In this document: positions 42,037-51,572 of the stretch, piece by piece
Position numbering within the stretch: the stretch's first letter is position 1
Layout of the letters: the number at the start of each line of letters is the position of its first letter
Assembly (NCBI RefSeq): GCF_022346185.1
Contig: NZ_JAKRMS010000009.1
Location: forward strand, 1-56,317
Length of the DNA stretch: 56,317 nucleotides
DNA from: Cellulomonas sp. ACRRI
GTDB lineage: Bacteria; Actinomycetota; Actinomycetes; Actinomycetales; Cellulomonadaceae
Direction of reading: 5' to 3'
Position numbers and translations under genes: made by a program
The notes under the pieces: generated by a model
Told to the model about the DNA's origin: nothing
Seen by the model: the letters and a program-made list of their open reading frames with translations, nothing else
The model's database searches: none

Positions 42037-43128
42037 TCACATGCTCGCGCCGGTGACATCCTCCCGCATCTCGGCGCGCCCGGACAGGGGAGCGACGACC
42101 CGCAGCTGCACGCCCGCGTGCTCGGCGCGCCGCCGCAGCCGGGCGATGTGCAGCGCCGCGACCGGCCCCAGCCGCTGCAGCCCGGAGGCGTCCAGCACGA
42201 GCGTGCCGCGCGGCGGCACCGCGCGCAGCGCCTCCGTGAGACCGGCGACCAGCGCTGGCGCGGTGCCCGCGTCGACCTCCCCGGCCAGCTGAGCCACGAC
42301 GGCGCGCCCCTCGACGGTGTGCCGGACGACCAGCGTCGCCGGCAGCGTGCGCCCGCCGGCGGGCGCCGGCCGGGTCGCGCCGTCCAGGCCGGCCACCTCG
42401 GCACCGCCCGTCACGTCCGCCAGCCCGGCGAGCGCCGCGTCGAGCACGTCGCGCGGGTCGCGGTCCGCCTCCCGGCCCGGCAGCGACTCGAGCAGGCGCT
42501 CCGCCACGGAGCGGACCTTCACGTTCAGGTGCTCCGAGTGCCAGCGGAGGAAGTCGAACGCCGCGCCGCCGTCCAGGCCGTAGGCGAGCATCGCCGCCCC
42601 CTTGGCCTGGTCGATGACCTCGCGCGAGGCGATGGCCGCGGCCAGCATGTCGTCCGCGCGACGCGCCGCGGTCGCGCTGATCTCCGCGCCGAGGTCGACC
42701 AGCAGGCCCAGGCGCTCCGGCGTCCGCCCGTCCGGGGCGACGGGGGGACCGGCGGGCCGCCCGCCGTGGTCGGCGTCGCCGTCCGCGGAGCGGTGCGCGT
42801 GCCGCGCGTCGACCCCCGGGGCGAGGACGGCCAGCACGGAGCGCTCCGCTCCGCCCGCGTCGAGCAGGCGGTACCGGACGCTGCTGCCGTCGCCGCCGGC
42901 GACCGGGGCCGCGCGGAGGACCGCCTCCAGCGCGGGCCGGTCCTCGCGGTGGCAGTGGGCGAGCATCAGCGCCGTGGAGGGCACCACGTCGCCGGGCTCG
43001 AAACCGTGCAGGCGGTAGACGGGCTCGGACCAGGCGAGCGCGTCGCCGTCGCCGAGCACGTGGAACGTCCCGGGGGCGGTCGGGTTCGGCTGTGCCGGGC
43101 CGGACGCGGGACGAGAGGTCAGGGACAT
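42037..43128 (-). CDS. PAS-ANTAR-STAS fusion protein
   Basis: The 363-residue protein combines three modules. A PAS-like domain covers about residues 22-98 (VYRLHGFEPGDVVPSTALML), an ANTAR domain about 155-212 (IASREVIDQAKGAAMLAYG), and a STAS domain about 262-350 (VVAQLAGEVDAGTAPALVAG and TLVLDASGLQRLGPVAALHI). PAS-ANTAR proteins are common in actinobacteria. A C-terminal anti-sigma-antagonist-like STAS domain would add a link to sigma-factor partner switching. The serine usually phosphorylated in STAS is at DASGLQRLG. It heads a three-gene operon. Confidence 0.87.
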   Translation of the reverse strand: MSLTSRPASGPAQPNPTAPGTFHVLGDGDALAWSEPVYRLHGFEPGDVVPSTALMLAHCHREDRPALEAVLRAAPVAGGDGSSVRYRLLDAGGAERSVLAVLAPGVDARHAHRSADGDADHGGRPAGPPVAPDGRTPERLGLLVDLGAEISATAARRADDMLAAAIASREVIDQAKGAAMLAYGLDGGAAFDFLRWHSEHLNVKVRSVAERLLESLPGREADRDPRDVLDAALAGLADVTGGAEVAGLDGATRPAPAGGRTLPATLVVRHTVEGRAVVAQLAGEVDAGTAPALVAGLTEALRAVPPRGTLVLDASGLQRLGPVAALHIARLRRRAEHAGVQLRVVAPLSGRAEMREDVTGASM

Positions 43129-43364
43129 TGGTGCTCCGAAGCCGAGGCCCCGACGTCGTCAGTGCACGTCAGGCCGGTTTCTCGCGCGGCTCGCTTCGTC
43201 CCAACGATGCGCGGTGGTCCGCCCGGGGTCGGCCGGGGGAACAGGGTCCGATAGTGCCAAATCCGAGCGCTCGACGCACACCGGCTCCGCCGCCGGGGCG
43301 GCGCACCGGACCCCTCGGCCCGCCCTCCGCCCGCCCACGGCCCGCCCGGGTAGCATCGGCTCCC

Positions 43365-44093
43365 GTGCATCCCCCCCGCGCCAACCGGTCCTACCGCAAC
43401 GTCGCCCGCGTCCTGCGCCCCGTGCTGTACGCGATCACGCGCCGGGACTGGCGGGGGGCCGAGCACCTGCCGGTCGGCACCGGCTTCATCGCCGCCGGGA
43501 ACCACATGACGAACGTCGACCCGGTGACCTTCGCGCACTACCTGTACGACCACGGCGTCGCGCCGAAGATCCTGGCCAAGTCGTCGCTGTTCACCGTGCC
43601 GGTCCTCGGCTGGGTGCTGCGCACCACGGGGCAGATCCCGGTCTACCGGAACACGTCGAAGGCGGGCGACTCCCTGCGCGCCGCGGAGCAGGCGCTCGCC
43701 GAGGGCGAGTGCGTCGCGGTGTTCCCCGAGGGCACCCTCACCCGCGACCCCGACCTGTGGCCGATGGTGGCCAAGACCGGCGTCGCGCGGCTCGCGCTCA
43801 CCTCGCGCGCCCCCGTCGTCCCGATCGCCCAGTGGGGGGCCCAGGACCTGCTCGGGCGGTACAAGAAGCTGTTCAAGCCGTTCCCGCCCAAGCGGATCGC
43901 CGTCGTCGCCGGCCCGCCCGTCGACCTGTCGGACCTCTACGACCGCCCGCTGGACGCCGCGACGCTGCGCGAGGCGACCGCCCGCGTGATGGCCGCGATC
44001 ACCGCCCTGCTCGCCGACATCCGGGACGAGGCACCGCCCGCCCAGCCCTACGACGCGCGGCGCCCGGGCGGCGCGACGACGGACCCGGCGTGA
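43365..44093 (+). CDS. plsC: 1-acyl-sn-glycerol-3-phosphate acyltransferase
   Basis: Acylates lysophosphatidic acid in phospholipid synthesis. The 242-residue protein has the catalytic NHMTNVDP (NHx4D, near residue 46), the substrate motif FPEGTLTRDPD near residue 120 and VVPIAQWGAQ. TAGCAT (43351-43356) ends 8 nt before the GTG, so a leaderless mRNA is likely. Bases 43129-43350, the gap to the ANTAR operon, contain no gene and no clear operator. The stop overlaps gpsA (GTGA), matching the shared glycerol-3-phosphate pathway. Confidence 0.93.
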   Translation: MHPPRANRSYRNVARVLRPVLYAITRRDWRGAEHLPVGTGFIAAGNHMTNVDPVTFAHYLYDHGVAPKILAKSSLFTVPVLGWVLRTTGQIPVYRNTSKAGDSLRAAEQALAEGECVAVFPEGTLTRDPDLWPMVAKTGVARLALTSRAPVVPIAQWGAQDLLGRYKKLFKPFPPKRIAVVAGPPVDLSDLYDRPLDAATLREATARVMAAITALLADIRDEAPPAQPYDARRPGGATTDPA

Positions 44094-45091
44094 CCCGCGC
44101 CGCCGTCCTCGGGGCCGGCGCCTGGGGCACGACGTTCGCCGCCGTCCTCGCCGACGCCGGCTGCGAGGTCACCGTCTGGGGCCGGGACGCGGCCGTGTGC
44201 GAGGCGATCAGCCGCGACCACCGCAACGAGCGCTACCTGCCGGGGATCGACCTGCCCGCGCGCGTGACGGGGGAGGCCGACCCGGCCGCGGCCGTCGCCG
44301 GGGCGGACGTCGTCGCGGTCGCCGTGCCGTCCCAGTCGGCACGCGCCGTCCTCACCCCGCTCGCCGACGCGCTCGCGCCCGGCGCCGTCGCCGTGTCGCT
44401 GATGAAGGGCGTCGAGCTCGCCACCGACCGCCGGATGAGCGAGGTCATGGGGGAGGCGCTGCGGCTGCCCGTCGAGCGGCTGGCCGTGCTGTCCGGGCCG
44501 AACCTGGCCTCCGAGATCGCCGCGCGGCAGCCCACCGCGACCGTCGTGGCCTCGGCAGACGCCGGCACCGCCGAGCGCGTCGCCGCCGCGTGCGCGTCGG
44601 CGTACTTCCGGCCGTACACCAACGACGACGTCGTCGGCGTCGAGCTGTGCGGCGCGGTGAAGAACGTCATCGCCCTGGCGGTCGGCATCTCCCAGGGCCG
44701 CGGGCTCGGCTACAACACGATGGCCACCGTCATCACGCGCGGCCTCGTGGAGATCACCCGGCTGGGCCTCGCGCTGGGCGCGAAGGCCGAGACCTTCCCG
44801 GGGCTGGCCGGCATGGGCGACCTCATGGCGACCTGCGCCTCGCCCGACTCGCGGAACCACCGGCTCGGCCTGGCCGTCGGCCGCGGGCTGTCGCTGGACG
44901 AGGCCGTCGCGGCGACCGGCGGCACGGCCGAGGGCGTGAAGTCCTCCCGGTCCGTCCTCGACCTGGCCGAGCGGGTCGGCGTCGAGATGCCGATCACCGC
45001 CGCCGTCGTCCAGGTGCTGCACGAGGGGATGCCGGTCGACGCCCTGGCGCCGCTGCTGCTCGGGCGGCCCCGCAAGGCCGAGGGCGTCTAG
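44090..45091 (+). CDS. gpsA: Glycerol-3-phosphate dehydrogenase (NAD(P)+)
   Basis: Makes sn-glycerol 3-phosphate for phospholipids. The 333-residue protein has the N-terminal GAGAWGTTFAAVLADAG Rossmann motif, LSGPNLASEIAARQPTA near residue 137, the catalytic lysine in GAVKNVIALAVGI near residue 186 and the GMGDLMATCASPDSRNH motif. The GTG start lies in a GTGA overlap with plsC, so acyltransferase and substrate supply are translationally coupled. It is convergent with the PLP enzyme gene, and the two stop codons share 4 bases. Confidence 0.96.
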   Translation: MTRAAVLGAGAWGTTFAAVLADAGCEVTVWGRDAAVCEAISRDHRNERYLPGIDLPARVTGEADPAAAVAGADVVAVAVPSQSARAVLTPLADALAPGAVAVSLMKGVELATDRRMSEVMGEALRLPVERLAVLSGPNLASEIAARQPTATVVASADAGTAERVAAACASAYFRPYTNDDVVGVELCGAVKNVIALAVGISQGRGLGYNTMATVITRGLVEITRLGLALGAKAETFPGLAGMGDLMATCASPDSRNHRLGLAVGRGLSLDEAVAATGGTAEGVKSSRSVLDLAERVGVEMPITAAVVQVLHEGMPVDALAPLLLGRPRKAEGV

Positions 45092-46254
45092 CCGCGCAGC
45101 GCGCGGTCGAGGTCCCGCCAGAGGTCCTCGACGTCCTCGATGCCGACGCTCAGCCGCAGCAGGTCCTCCGGGACCGTCGGCGACTCGGTGGCGAACCGGC
45201 GGCGGCGCTCGATGCTCGACTCCACCCCGCCCAGGCTCGTCGCCGGCACCCACAGCCGCAGCGCCGCCACGACCGCGTCGGCGCCGGCCGCCCCGCCCGC
45301 CGGGCGCAGGCCGATGATCGAGCCGTAGCCGGCCATCTGCGCGGTCGCGCGCGCGTGACCGGGGTCGCCGGGGAGGCCGGGGTGCCGCACCTCGACCACA
45401 CCGGGGTGCGCCGCGAGCCGCTGGGCCAGGTCGAGCGCGGTGCGCTGCGAGCGCTCCACGCGCAGGGCCAGCGTGCGGATGCCGCGCAGGGCCAGGTACA
45501 CCTCGAACGGGCCCGCGATCGCGCCGTGCACCGTGCGGTAGCCGTGCAGCGCCTCCCGCAGCGCCGCGTCGTCGGTCAGCACCGCACCCAGCACGACGTC
45601 GCTGTGCCCGGCCAGGTACTTCGTCACCGAGTGCACGACCACGTCCGCGCCGTGCTCCAGCGGGCGCTGCACCAGCGGCGTCGCGAACGTGTTGTCCACC
45701 GCCACCAGGGCGCCCGCGGCGTGGCCCGCGGCGACCAGCGCCGGGAGGTCCGCCACCTCGAGCATCGGGTTGGTCGGCGACTCGACCCACAGCAGCGACG
45801 TCGCGCGTCCCGTCGGCGAGGCGGCCGGGTCGAGCGCCGCGACCACGGCGTCCGTGTCCGCGATGTCGACCTGCTGCACCTCCACGTCCGAGCGCTCCGC
45901 CAGGTCGCGGGCGTAGCCCAGCGTCACCTGGTACGCGTGCCGGGGGAGGACCAGCCGGCCGCCGTGCGGGACCAGCGACAGCGCGGCGGCGATCGCCGCC
46001 ATCCCCGAGCCCAGCACCAGCGCCGGGTGCACCGAGCCCTCGAGCGCGCCGAGCGTCGCCTCGAACGGGCCCCAGGTCTCCGTGTCGCCGCGGGCGTACA
46101 TCATCTCGCCCGGCTGCGGAACGCCCTGCGACACGTACGTCGAGGACAGCACCACCGGCGGGTTCACGGGCGCGCCCTGCGCGCGGGCGGGGCGGCCCGC
46201 CGTCACGGCCAGGGTATCGCGGGACAGGTCGGCGTCGTGCGCGTGCTCGGTCAC
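45088..46254 (-). CDS. Trans-sulfuration family PLP enzyme (cystathionine gamma-synthase-like)
   Basis: The 388-residue Cys/Met-metabolism PLP enzyme has [45 protein letters not shown] and the PLP lysine in [16 protein letters not shown] near residue 207. It is probably cystathionine gamma-synthase or -lyase; the sequence alone does not separate them. On the minus strand TAGCCT (46262-46267) ends 7 nt before the GTG. The longer open frame to 46437 overlaps ddl and is not supported. It is divergent from ddl. Confidence 0.9.
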   Translation of the reverse strand: MTEHAHDADLSRDTLAVTAGRPARAQGAPVNPPVVLSSTYVSQGVPQPGEMMYARGDTETWGPFEATLGALEGSVHPALVLGSGMAAIAAALSLVPHGGRLVLPRHAYQVTLGYARDLAERSDVEVQQVDIADTDAVVAALDPAASPTGRATSLLWVESPTNPMLEVADLPALVAAGHAAGALVAVDNTFATPLVQRPLEHGADVVVHSVTKYLAGHSDVVLGAVLTDDAALREALHGYRTVHGAIAGPFEVYLALRGIRTLALRVERSQRTALDLAQRLAAHPGVVEVRHPGLPGDPGHARATAQMAGYGSIIGLRPAGGAAGADAVVAALRLWVPATSLGGVESSIERRRRFATESPTVPEDLLRLSVGIEDVEDLWRDLDRALRG

Positions 46255-46324
46255 GGGCCGCAGGCTACGCGCACGCGCGCGGCGTCGACGGTCCCGTCCC
46301 ACCCAGCGGCTAGGCTGCCGGGCG

Positions 46325-47479
<1,155 letters not shown>

Positions 47480-47512
47480 GGCGTTCGCGGGGGCCGGGGG
47501 CGTCCGCGGGCG

Positions 47513-48133
47513 TCAGAGGCAGGCGCGGGTCGCCTCGACCTGGGCGATCGCGGGGCTGAGGGCGTCCAGGAACGACGTCGACCGTTCCGCCACCACCGCC
47601 GCCGGGACGTGCACCTCCACGGCCGGGTCGCGGCCGTACGTCACGAAGGTCCAGTCCGACGACCCCGGATCGAGCAGGGCGTCGGGGCCCGCGGTGGGGT
47701 CGGCGTCCGGGTCGGCCGTCGCGTCGGGGTCGTCCTCGGTGCCGTCGGAGCCGTTGGAGCCCGAGCCGGTGTCCGCGGGCTCCGCGTCGGCCCGGACCAG
47801 CCAGTCGATGCTGGTCCCGCTCGCCGTCTCCATCGTCACGCACTGCTCGGTCGTCGGGCCGGGCACCGCCACGCCGCAGCGCAGCGTCACCGGGTCGGTC
47901 GGGTCGCCCCACGCCCACGTGGCCTGGCTCGTCGTCCGCAGCTCGTCCAGCCCGTCGCCCAGCGACTCGGGCAGCGCCAGCACCACCCGCGCGCACGCCG
48001 GGTCCGCCGCGTCCGGCGCCACCGCGACCCCGACGGTCGACGCGCACCCCGCGAGCAGCGGCACACCGGCGAGCGCCAGCGCGGCCGTCCCTGCGGCGGT
48101 GCGGGCGGGACGTCGGCGGGGGGAGCGGCTCAC
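47513..48133 (-). CDS. DUF3515 lipoprotein
   Basis: The 206-residue protein has a basic N-terminus, a hydrophobic stretch and the lipobox LLAGC (Cys near residue 29), then a domain with ACARVVLALPESLGDGL typical of DUF3515, whose function is unknown. An Asp/Gly/Ser-rich insert at about residues 115-145 interrupts the domain. On the minus strand TACCGT (48140-48145) ends 6 nt before the GTG at 48133. The gene lies between ddl and thiL, an order common in actinobacteria. Confidence 0.87.
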   Translation of the reverse strand: MSRSPRRRPARTAAGTAALALAGVPLLAGCASTVGVAVAPDAADPACARVVLALPESLGDGLDELRTTSQATWAWGDPTDPVTLRCGVAVPGPTTEQCVTMETASGTSIDWLVRADAEPADTGSGSNGSDGTEDDPDATADPDADPTAGPDALLDPGSSDWTFVTYGRDPAVEVHVPAAVVAERSTSFLDALSPAIAQVEATRACL

Positions 48134-48308
48134 CGGGCCACGGTAACCCGACCCGAGCGGCGTGCCGGAACCGGCGGGGGGAGGGGCGCGTGGCCGGATG
48201 CGGCGTGCGGCCGGGGTGCGGCGTACGGCCCGCGCGCTGCGTGCGGCCCGAGCGTGACGGGCGGACGGGCTCCGCCTTCTCCGGGTGCCGGGCGCTACCG
48301 TGGCGGGC

Positions 48309-49322
48309 GTGACCGACCGCGCCGCGCCCGACCTCCCCGACGCCGCCGGACCCACGGTGGCCGACCTGTCGGAGGACGGGCTGCTCGCCCGGATCTTCCC
48401 GCACCTGCCCGCCGGCGACCGCACCCTGCTCGGGCCGGGCGACGACGCCGCCGTCCTCGCCGCGCCGGACGGCCGGTTCGTGGTCTCGACGGACGTCCTC
48501 GTCGAGGGGCGGCACTTCCGGCGCGCCTGGTCCACCGGCGAGGACGTGGGCTGGCGCGCCGCCATGCAGAACCTCGCCGACGTCGCCGCCATGGGCGCCC
48601 GGCCCACCGCGATCGTCGTCTCGCTCGTGGTGCCCGCGGACCTGCCCGTCACCTGGGTCGAGGGGCTGGCCCGTGGGCTCGGCGCGGCGTGCTCGACCGT
48701 CGGGGCCGGCGTCGTCGGCGGCGACCTGTCCGGGGGTGACCTCGTGGTCGTCGCGGTCACCGTGCACGGCGACCTCGGCGGCGCCGCGCCCGTGCTGCGG
48801 TCGGGCGCCCGCCCCGGGGACGTGGTCGCGCTCGCGGGGACCGTCGGCCGCTCCGCTGCGGGGCTCGCGCTGCTCGACGCGGGCTGCCCGGACGTCGACC
48901 CCGCCGTGGTCGCCGTGCACCGGCGCCCGCAGCCGCCCCTCGCCGCCGGGCCGGCCGCCGCCGTCGGCGGAGCCACGGCGATGCTCGACGTGTCCGACGG
49001 GCTGCTGCGCGACGGCGCGCGCCTGGCGGCCGCCAGCGGCGTCGTGATCGACCTGGGCGACCCCGCGGACGTGCTCGCCGACGACCTCGCCGCCGTCGCC
49101 GGCGCGGCCGCCGCCGTCGCTGCGGAGCCGGTCGCCTGGGTGCTCGGGGGAGGCGAGGACCACGGGCTGCTCGCGACGTTCCCTGCGGGTGTTGTGCTGC
49201 CCGCGGGGTTCCGTCAGGTCGGCGTGGTGCGCGAGCCCGGCGTGGACCGGGAGGCGGGCACGGTGCTCGTGGGCGGCGCGCGGTCGGGAGTCCGCAGCGG
49301 CTGGGAGCACTTCCGGGGCTAG
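48309..49322 (+). CDS. thiL: Thiamine-monophosphate kinase
   Basis: Phosphorylates thiamine monophosphate to TPP, the ligand of the riboswitch 36 kb upstream. The 337-residue AIR-synthase-fold protein has GPGDDAAVLAAPDGRFVVST, the Mg-binding DVLVEGRHFRRAW, QNLADVAAMGARPTA and GGDLSGGDLVVVAVTV. MLDVSDGLLRDGARLA and GGGEDHGLLATFP complete the active site. GTG 48309 is preceded by TACCGT (48296-48301) at 7 nt, so a leaderless start is preferred over the GTG at 48285, which lies upstream of that promoter. Confidence 0.95.
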   Translation: MTDRAAPDLPDAAGPTVADLSEDGLLARIFPHLPAGDRTLLGPGDDAAVLAAPDGRFVVSTDVLVEGRHFRRAWSTGEDVGWRAAMQNLADVAAMGARPTAIVVSLVVPADLPVTWVEGLARGLGAACSTVGAGVVGGDLSGGDLVVVAVTVHGDLGGAAPVLRSGARPGDVVALAGTVGRSAAGLALLDAGCPDVDPAVVAVHRRPQPPLAAGPAAAVGGATAMLDVSDGLLRDGARLAAASGVVIDLGDPADVLADDLAAVAGAAAAVAAEPVAWVLGGGEDHGLLATFPAGVVLPAGFRQVGVVREPGVDREAGTVLVGGARSGVRSGWEHFRG

Positions 49323-49391
49323 TCGTCCGCGCCCGCGACCTCGTCGGGTTGCGACCTGCCCGGCCGCCGGTTCCGGGATCGAGGGGTGCTG

Positions 49392-49413
49392 CCCTGGGGG
49401 TTTGCCCCCAGGG
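49392..49413 (+). terminator. Hairpin terminator after thiL
   Basis: CCCTGGGGG (49392-49400) pairs perfectly with CCCCCAGGG (49405-49413) around TTTG, 70 nt after thiL. A TAGCGT hexamer at 49457-49462 may be the -10 of the ABC operon that follows, giving that transcript a leader of about 55 nt. Confidence 0.7.
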
Positions 49414-49521
49414 GGCCCGGAGGTTGTCGTCGTTCCGCCGCCCGCGGCTGGGCGCCTAGCGTCGTCCCACGTCAGATGTGCCGCGCCGGGCGCGGCGCGC
49501 GAACCGCGTGGACGGAGCATC

Positions 49522-50220
49522 GTGAGCAACCTGCTGGAGCTGGAACGCGTCAGCCGCACGTACGGGGACCGCCGCCGGCCGGTCCACGCCCTGCACGGGC
49601 TCGACGTCGTGGTGCAGGCGCGCTCGCTGACGGCCGTCGTCGGCCCCTCGGGCTGCGGCAAGTCGACCTTCCTGCAGTGCGCGGCGGGTCTCGACCGGCC
49701 GACCGCCGGCACGGTGCGGCTGGCCGGGCGGGACCTGGGACACATGGGCGAGCGGGAGCGGACGCGGCTGCGGCGCGAGCACGTCGGCTTCGTCTTCCAG
49801 GCGTTCAACCTGCTGCCCGCGCTGACCGCGCAGGAGAACGTGCTGCTGCCGGTGCGTCTGGGCGGCGGGCGCTGCTCGCCCGAGGACGTCGCGAGGGCTC
49901 GTGACCTGCTCGCCCGGGTCGGGCTCGACGGGCGCGGCGACGCGCGCCCCGGGGAGCTGTCCGGCGGCCAGCAGCAGCGGGTAGCGCTCGCCCGCGCCCT
50001 GGTCACGGCTCCGGACATCGTGTTCGCGGACGAGCCGACGGGTTCGCTCGACCAGGAGACCGCGGCCGGCGTGCTCGACCTCCTGCGCGGCGTCGTCGAC
50101 CGGGACGGCGCCACCGTCGTCGTGGTGACGCACGACCCCGCCGTCGCGGCCCGCGCGGACCGGGTGCTGCGGCTGGCGCACGGCCGGCTGGTGGGCGACA
50201 CGGTGGCGGTGCCGGCATGA
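49522..50220 (+). CDS. ABC transporter ATP-binding protein (LolD/MacB type)
   Basis: The 232-residue ATPase has Walker A GPSGCGKST near residue 43, Q-loop FVFQAFNLLPALTAQENV, signature LSGGQQQRVALARAL, Walker B IVFADEPTGSLD and H-loop VVTHDPAVA. It energises an FtsX-type permease encoded next. The GTG has GGAG 5 nt upstream. The stop overlaps the permease ATG (ATGA). The operon ends with a two-component system, an arrangement typical of antimicrobial-peptide or envelope-stress exporters in Gram-positive bacteria. Confidence 0.93.
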   Translation: MSNLLELERVSRTYGDRRRPVHALHGLDVVVQARSLTAVVGPSGCGKSTFLQCAAGLDRPTAGTVRLAGRDLGHMGERERTRLRREHVGFVFQAFNLLPALTAQENVLLPVRLGGGRCSPEDVARARDLLARVGLDGRGDARPGELSGGQQQRVALARALVTAPDIVFADEPTGSLDQETAAGVLDLLRGVVDRDGATVVVVTHDPAVAARADRVLRLAHGRLVGDTVAVPA

Positions 50221-51572
50221 CCGGGATCGCCAGGACGGGGATCGCCACGACCGGGATCGCCACGATCGGGCTGGCCACCGCGTCGGTGCGGTCGCGGCCG
50301 TCGGCGTTCGCAGGGACGGCCGCCGCCCTCGCCTGCTGCACCGCGGCGGTCACCGCCTGCGTCACGCTGGCGTTCTCGGCGGCCCGGCTCCCCGTGTCGG
50401 CGCAGCAGGCCGAGCTGTACGACGTGGGCTTCGCGTTCAGCCAGCTCGCGGTCTACCTGTCCGTCCTCGTCATCGGGCAGGTGATGTCGCTGGCCGTCGC
50501 CCAGCGCGGGCGCGAGAGCGCGCTGCTGCGGGCGGTCGGGGCCGAGCCACGGCAGATCCGGAGGATGGTGGCGACCGAGGCGCTGTGGACCTGCGTGCCG
50601 GTGCTGCCCGTCGGGTACGCCCTCGGCGTGGCGCTCGCCCACGCCTGGCTCGCGGTCCTGGGGGCGAACGGGATGACGCCGGACGGGCTCGTGCTCGTCG
50701 CCGGCTGGCCCGTCGCGGCGACGACGACGGGCGTGGTCCTCGTGTGCTCGCAGCTCGGCGCCAGGGTCGGAGCCTGGCGCGCGTCCCGAGTCCGCCCGGC
50801 CGCCGCCCTGGCCGCCACCGCGGTGCCGGGCGGGGCACGAGCCGGGCGGGTGCGCGCCGTGGTCGCGGTGCTCGTGCTGGCGGGGGCGGCCGGGCTGACG
50901 GTCGTGGCGGGCGCGAGCTCGGCGGCGGACGCGGCGTCCGAGGTCCCGATCGTGCTGCTCGCCTACCTGATCGGGATCGGGCTGGCGGGGCCGTGGATCG
51001 GGTGGTCGGTGACGGCGCTCGTCGCGCCGGTGCTGCTCCGGCACGTCGGGGTCGCCGGCGAGCTGGCGGTCGCGGGGTGCCGTGCGCGGTCGCGGCGGCT
51101 GTCGTCGGCGATCACCCCGGTCGCCCTGGTGACGGCGTTCACGGTGGTGCAGCTCGTGTCGATGACCGGTGCCGGCGAGCCGGACGTGATGGCGGTGTGC
51201 GGGACCCTGCTGTTCGTGGGCTTCACGGGTCTGGTGTCCGCGAGCACCCTGGTGATGCTGACGGTGGAGCGGCTCCGGGAGATCTCGCTGCTGCGGACGG
51301 TCGGGGCGGAGGCGCGGCAGGTCGTCGCGGTGGTGGCGATCGAGGCGGGGGTGACGGCGCTGGCGGGCCTGGGGACCGGGATACTTGCCGCGTGCGCGGT
51401 GCTGGTGCCCCTGGGGGAGAAGGTCGGGACCCCGGTGTCCGGGCTCCCCGCGTGGGTGTGGGCCGCGACCCTGGTCTGCGGGACGGCGCTCGTCCTGACC
51501 GCGTCGTGCGCACCCCTGGCGCGGATGCTCCGGGTGCGGGCGGTCGAGGGCGTACTGCGGTACAGCTCGTGA
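50217..51572 (+). CDS. FtsX-family ABC permease
   Basis: The 451-residue protein has two FtsX units. The first contains AQRGRESALLRAVGAEPRQI (near residue 97) and the second VERLREISLLRTVGAEARQV (near residue 350), with eight or so hydrophobic helices in all. The large extracellular MacB domain of many relatives is absent or reduced. The N-terminus has an unusual repeated MTGIARTGIATTGIATIG segment. It overlaps both the ATPase upstream (ATGA) and the histidine kinase downstream (GTGA). The substrate is unknown. Confidence 0.88.
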   Translation: MTGIARTGIATTGIATIGLATASVRSRPSAFAGTAAALACCTAAVTACVTLAFSAARLPVSAQQAELYDVGFAFSQLAVYLSVLVIGQVMSLAVAQRGRESALLRAVGAEPRQIRRMVATEALWTCVPVLPVGYALGVALAHAWLAVLGANGMTPDGLVLVAGWPVAATTTGVVLVCSQLGARVGAWRASRVRPAAALAATAVPGGARAGRVRAVVAVLVLAGAAGLTVVAGASSAADAASEVPIVLLAYLIGIGLAGPWIGWSVTALVAPVLLRHVGVAGELAVAGCRARSRRLSSAITPVALVTAFTVVQLVSMTGAGEPDVMAVCGTLLFVGFTGLVSASTLVMLTVERLREISLLRTVGAEARQVVAVVAIEAGVTALAGLGTGILAACAVLVPLGEKVGTPVSGLPAWVWAATLVCGTALVLTASCAPLARMLRVRAVEGVLRYSS

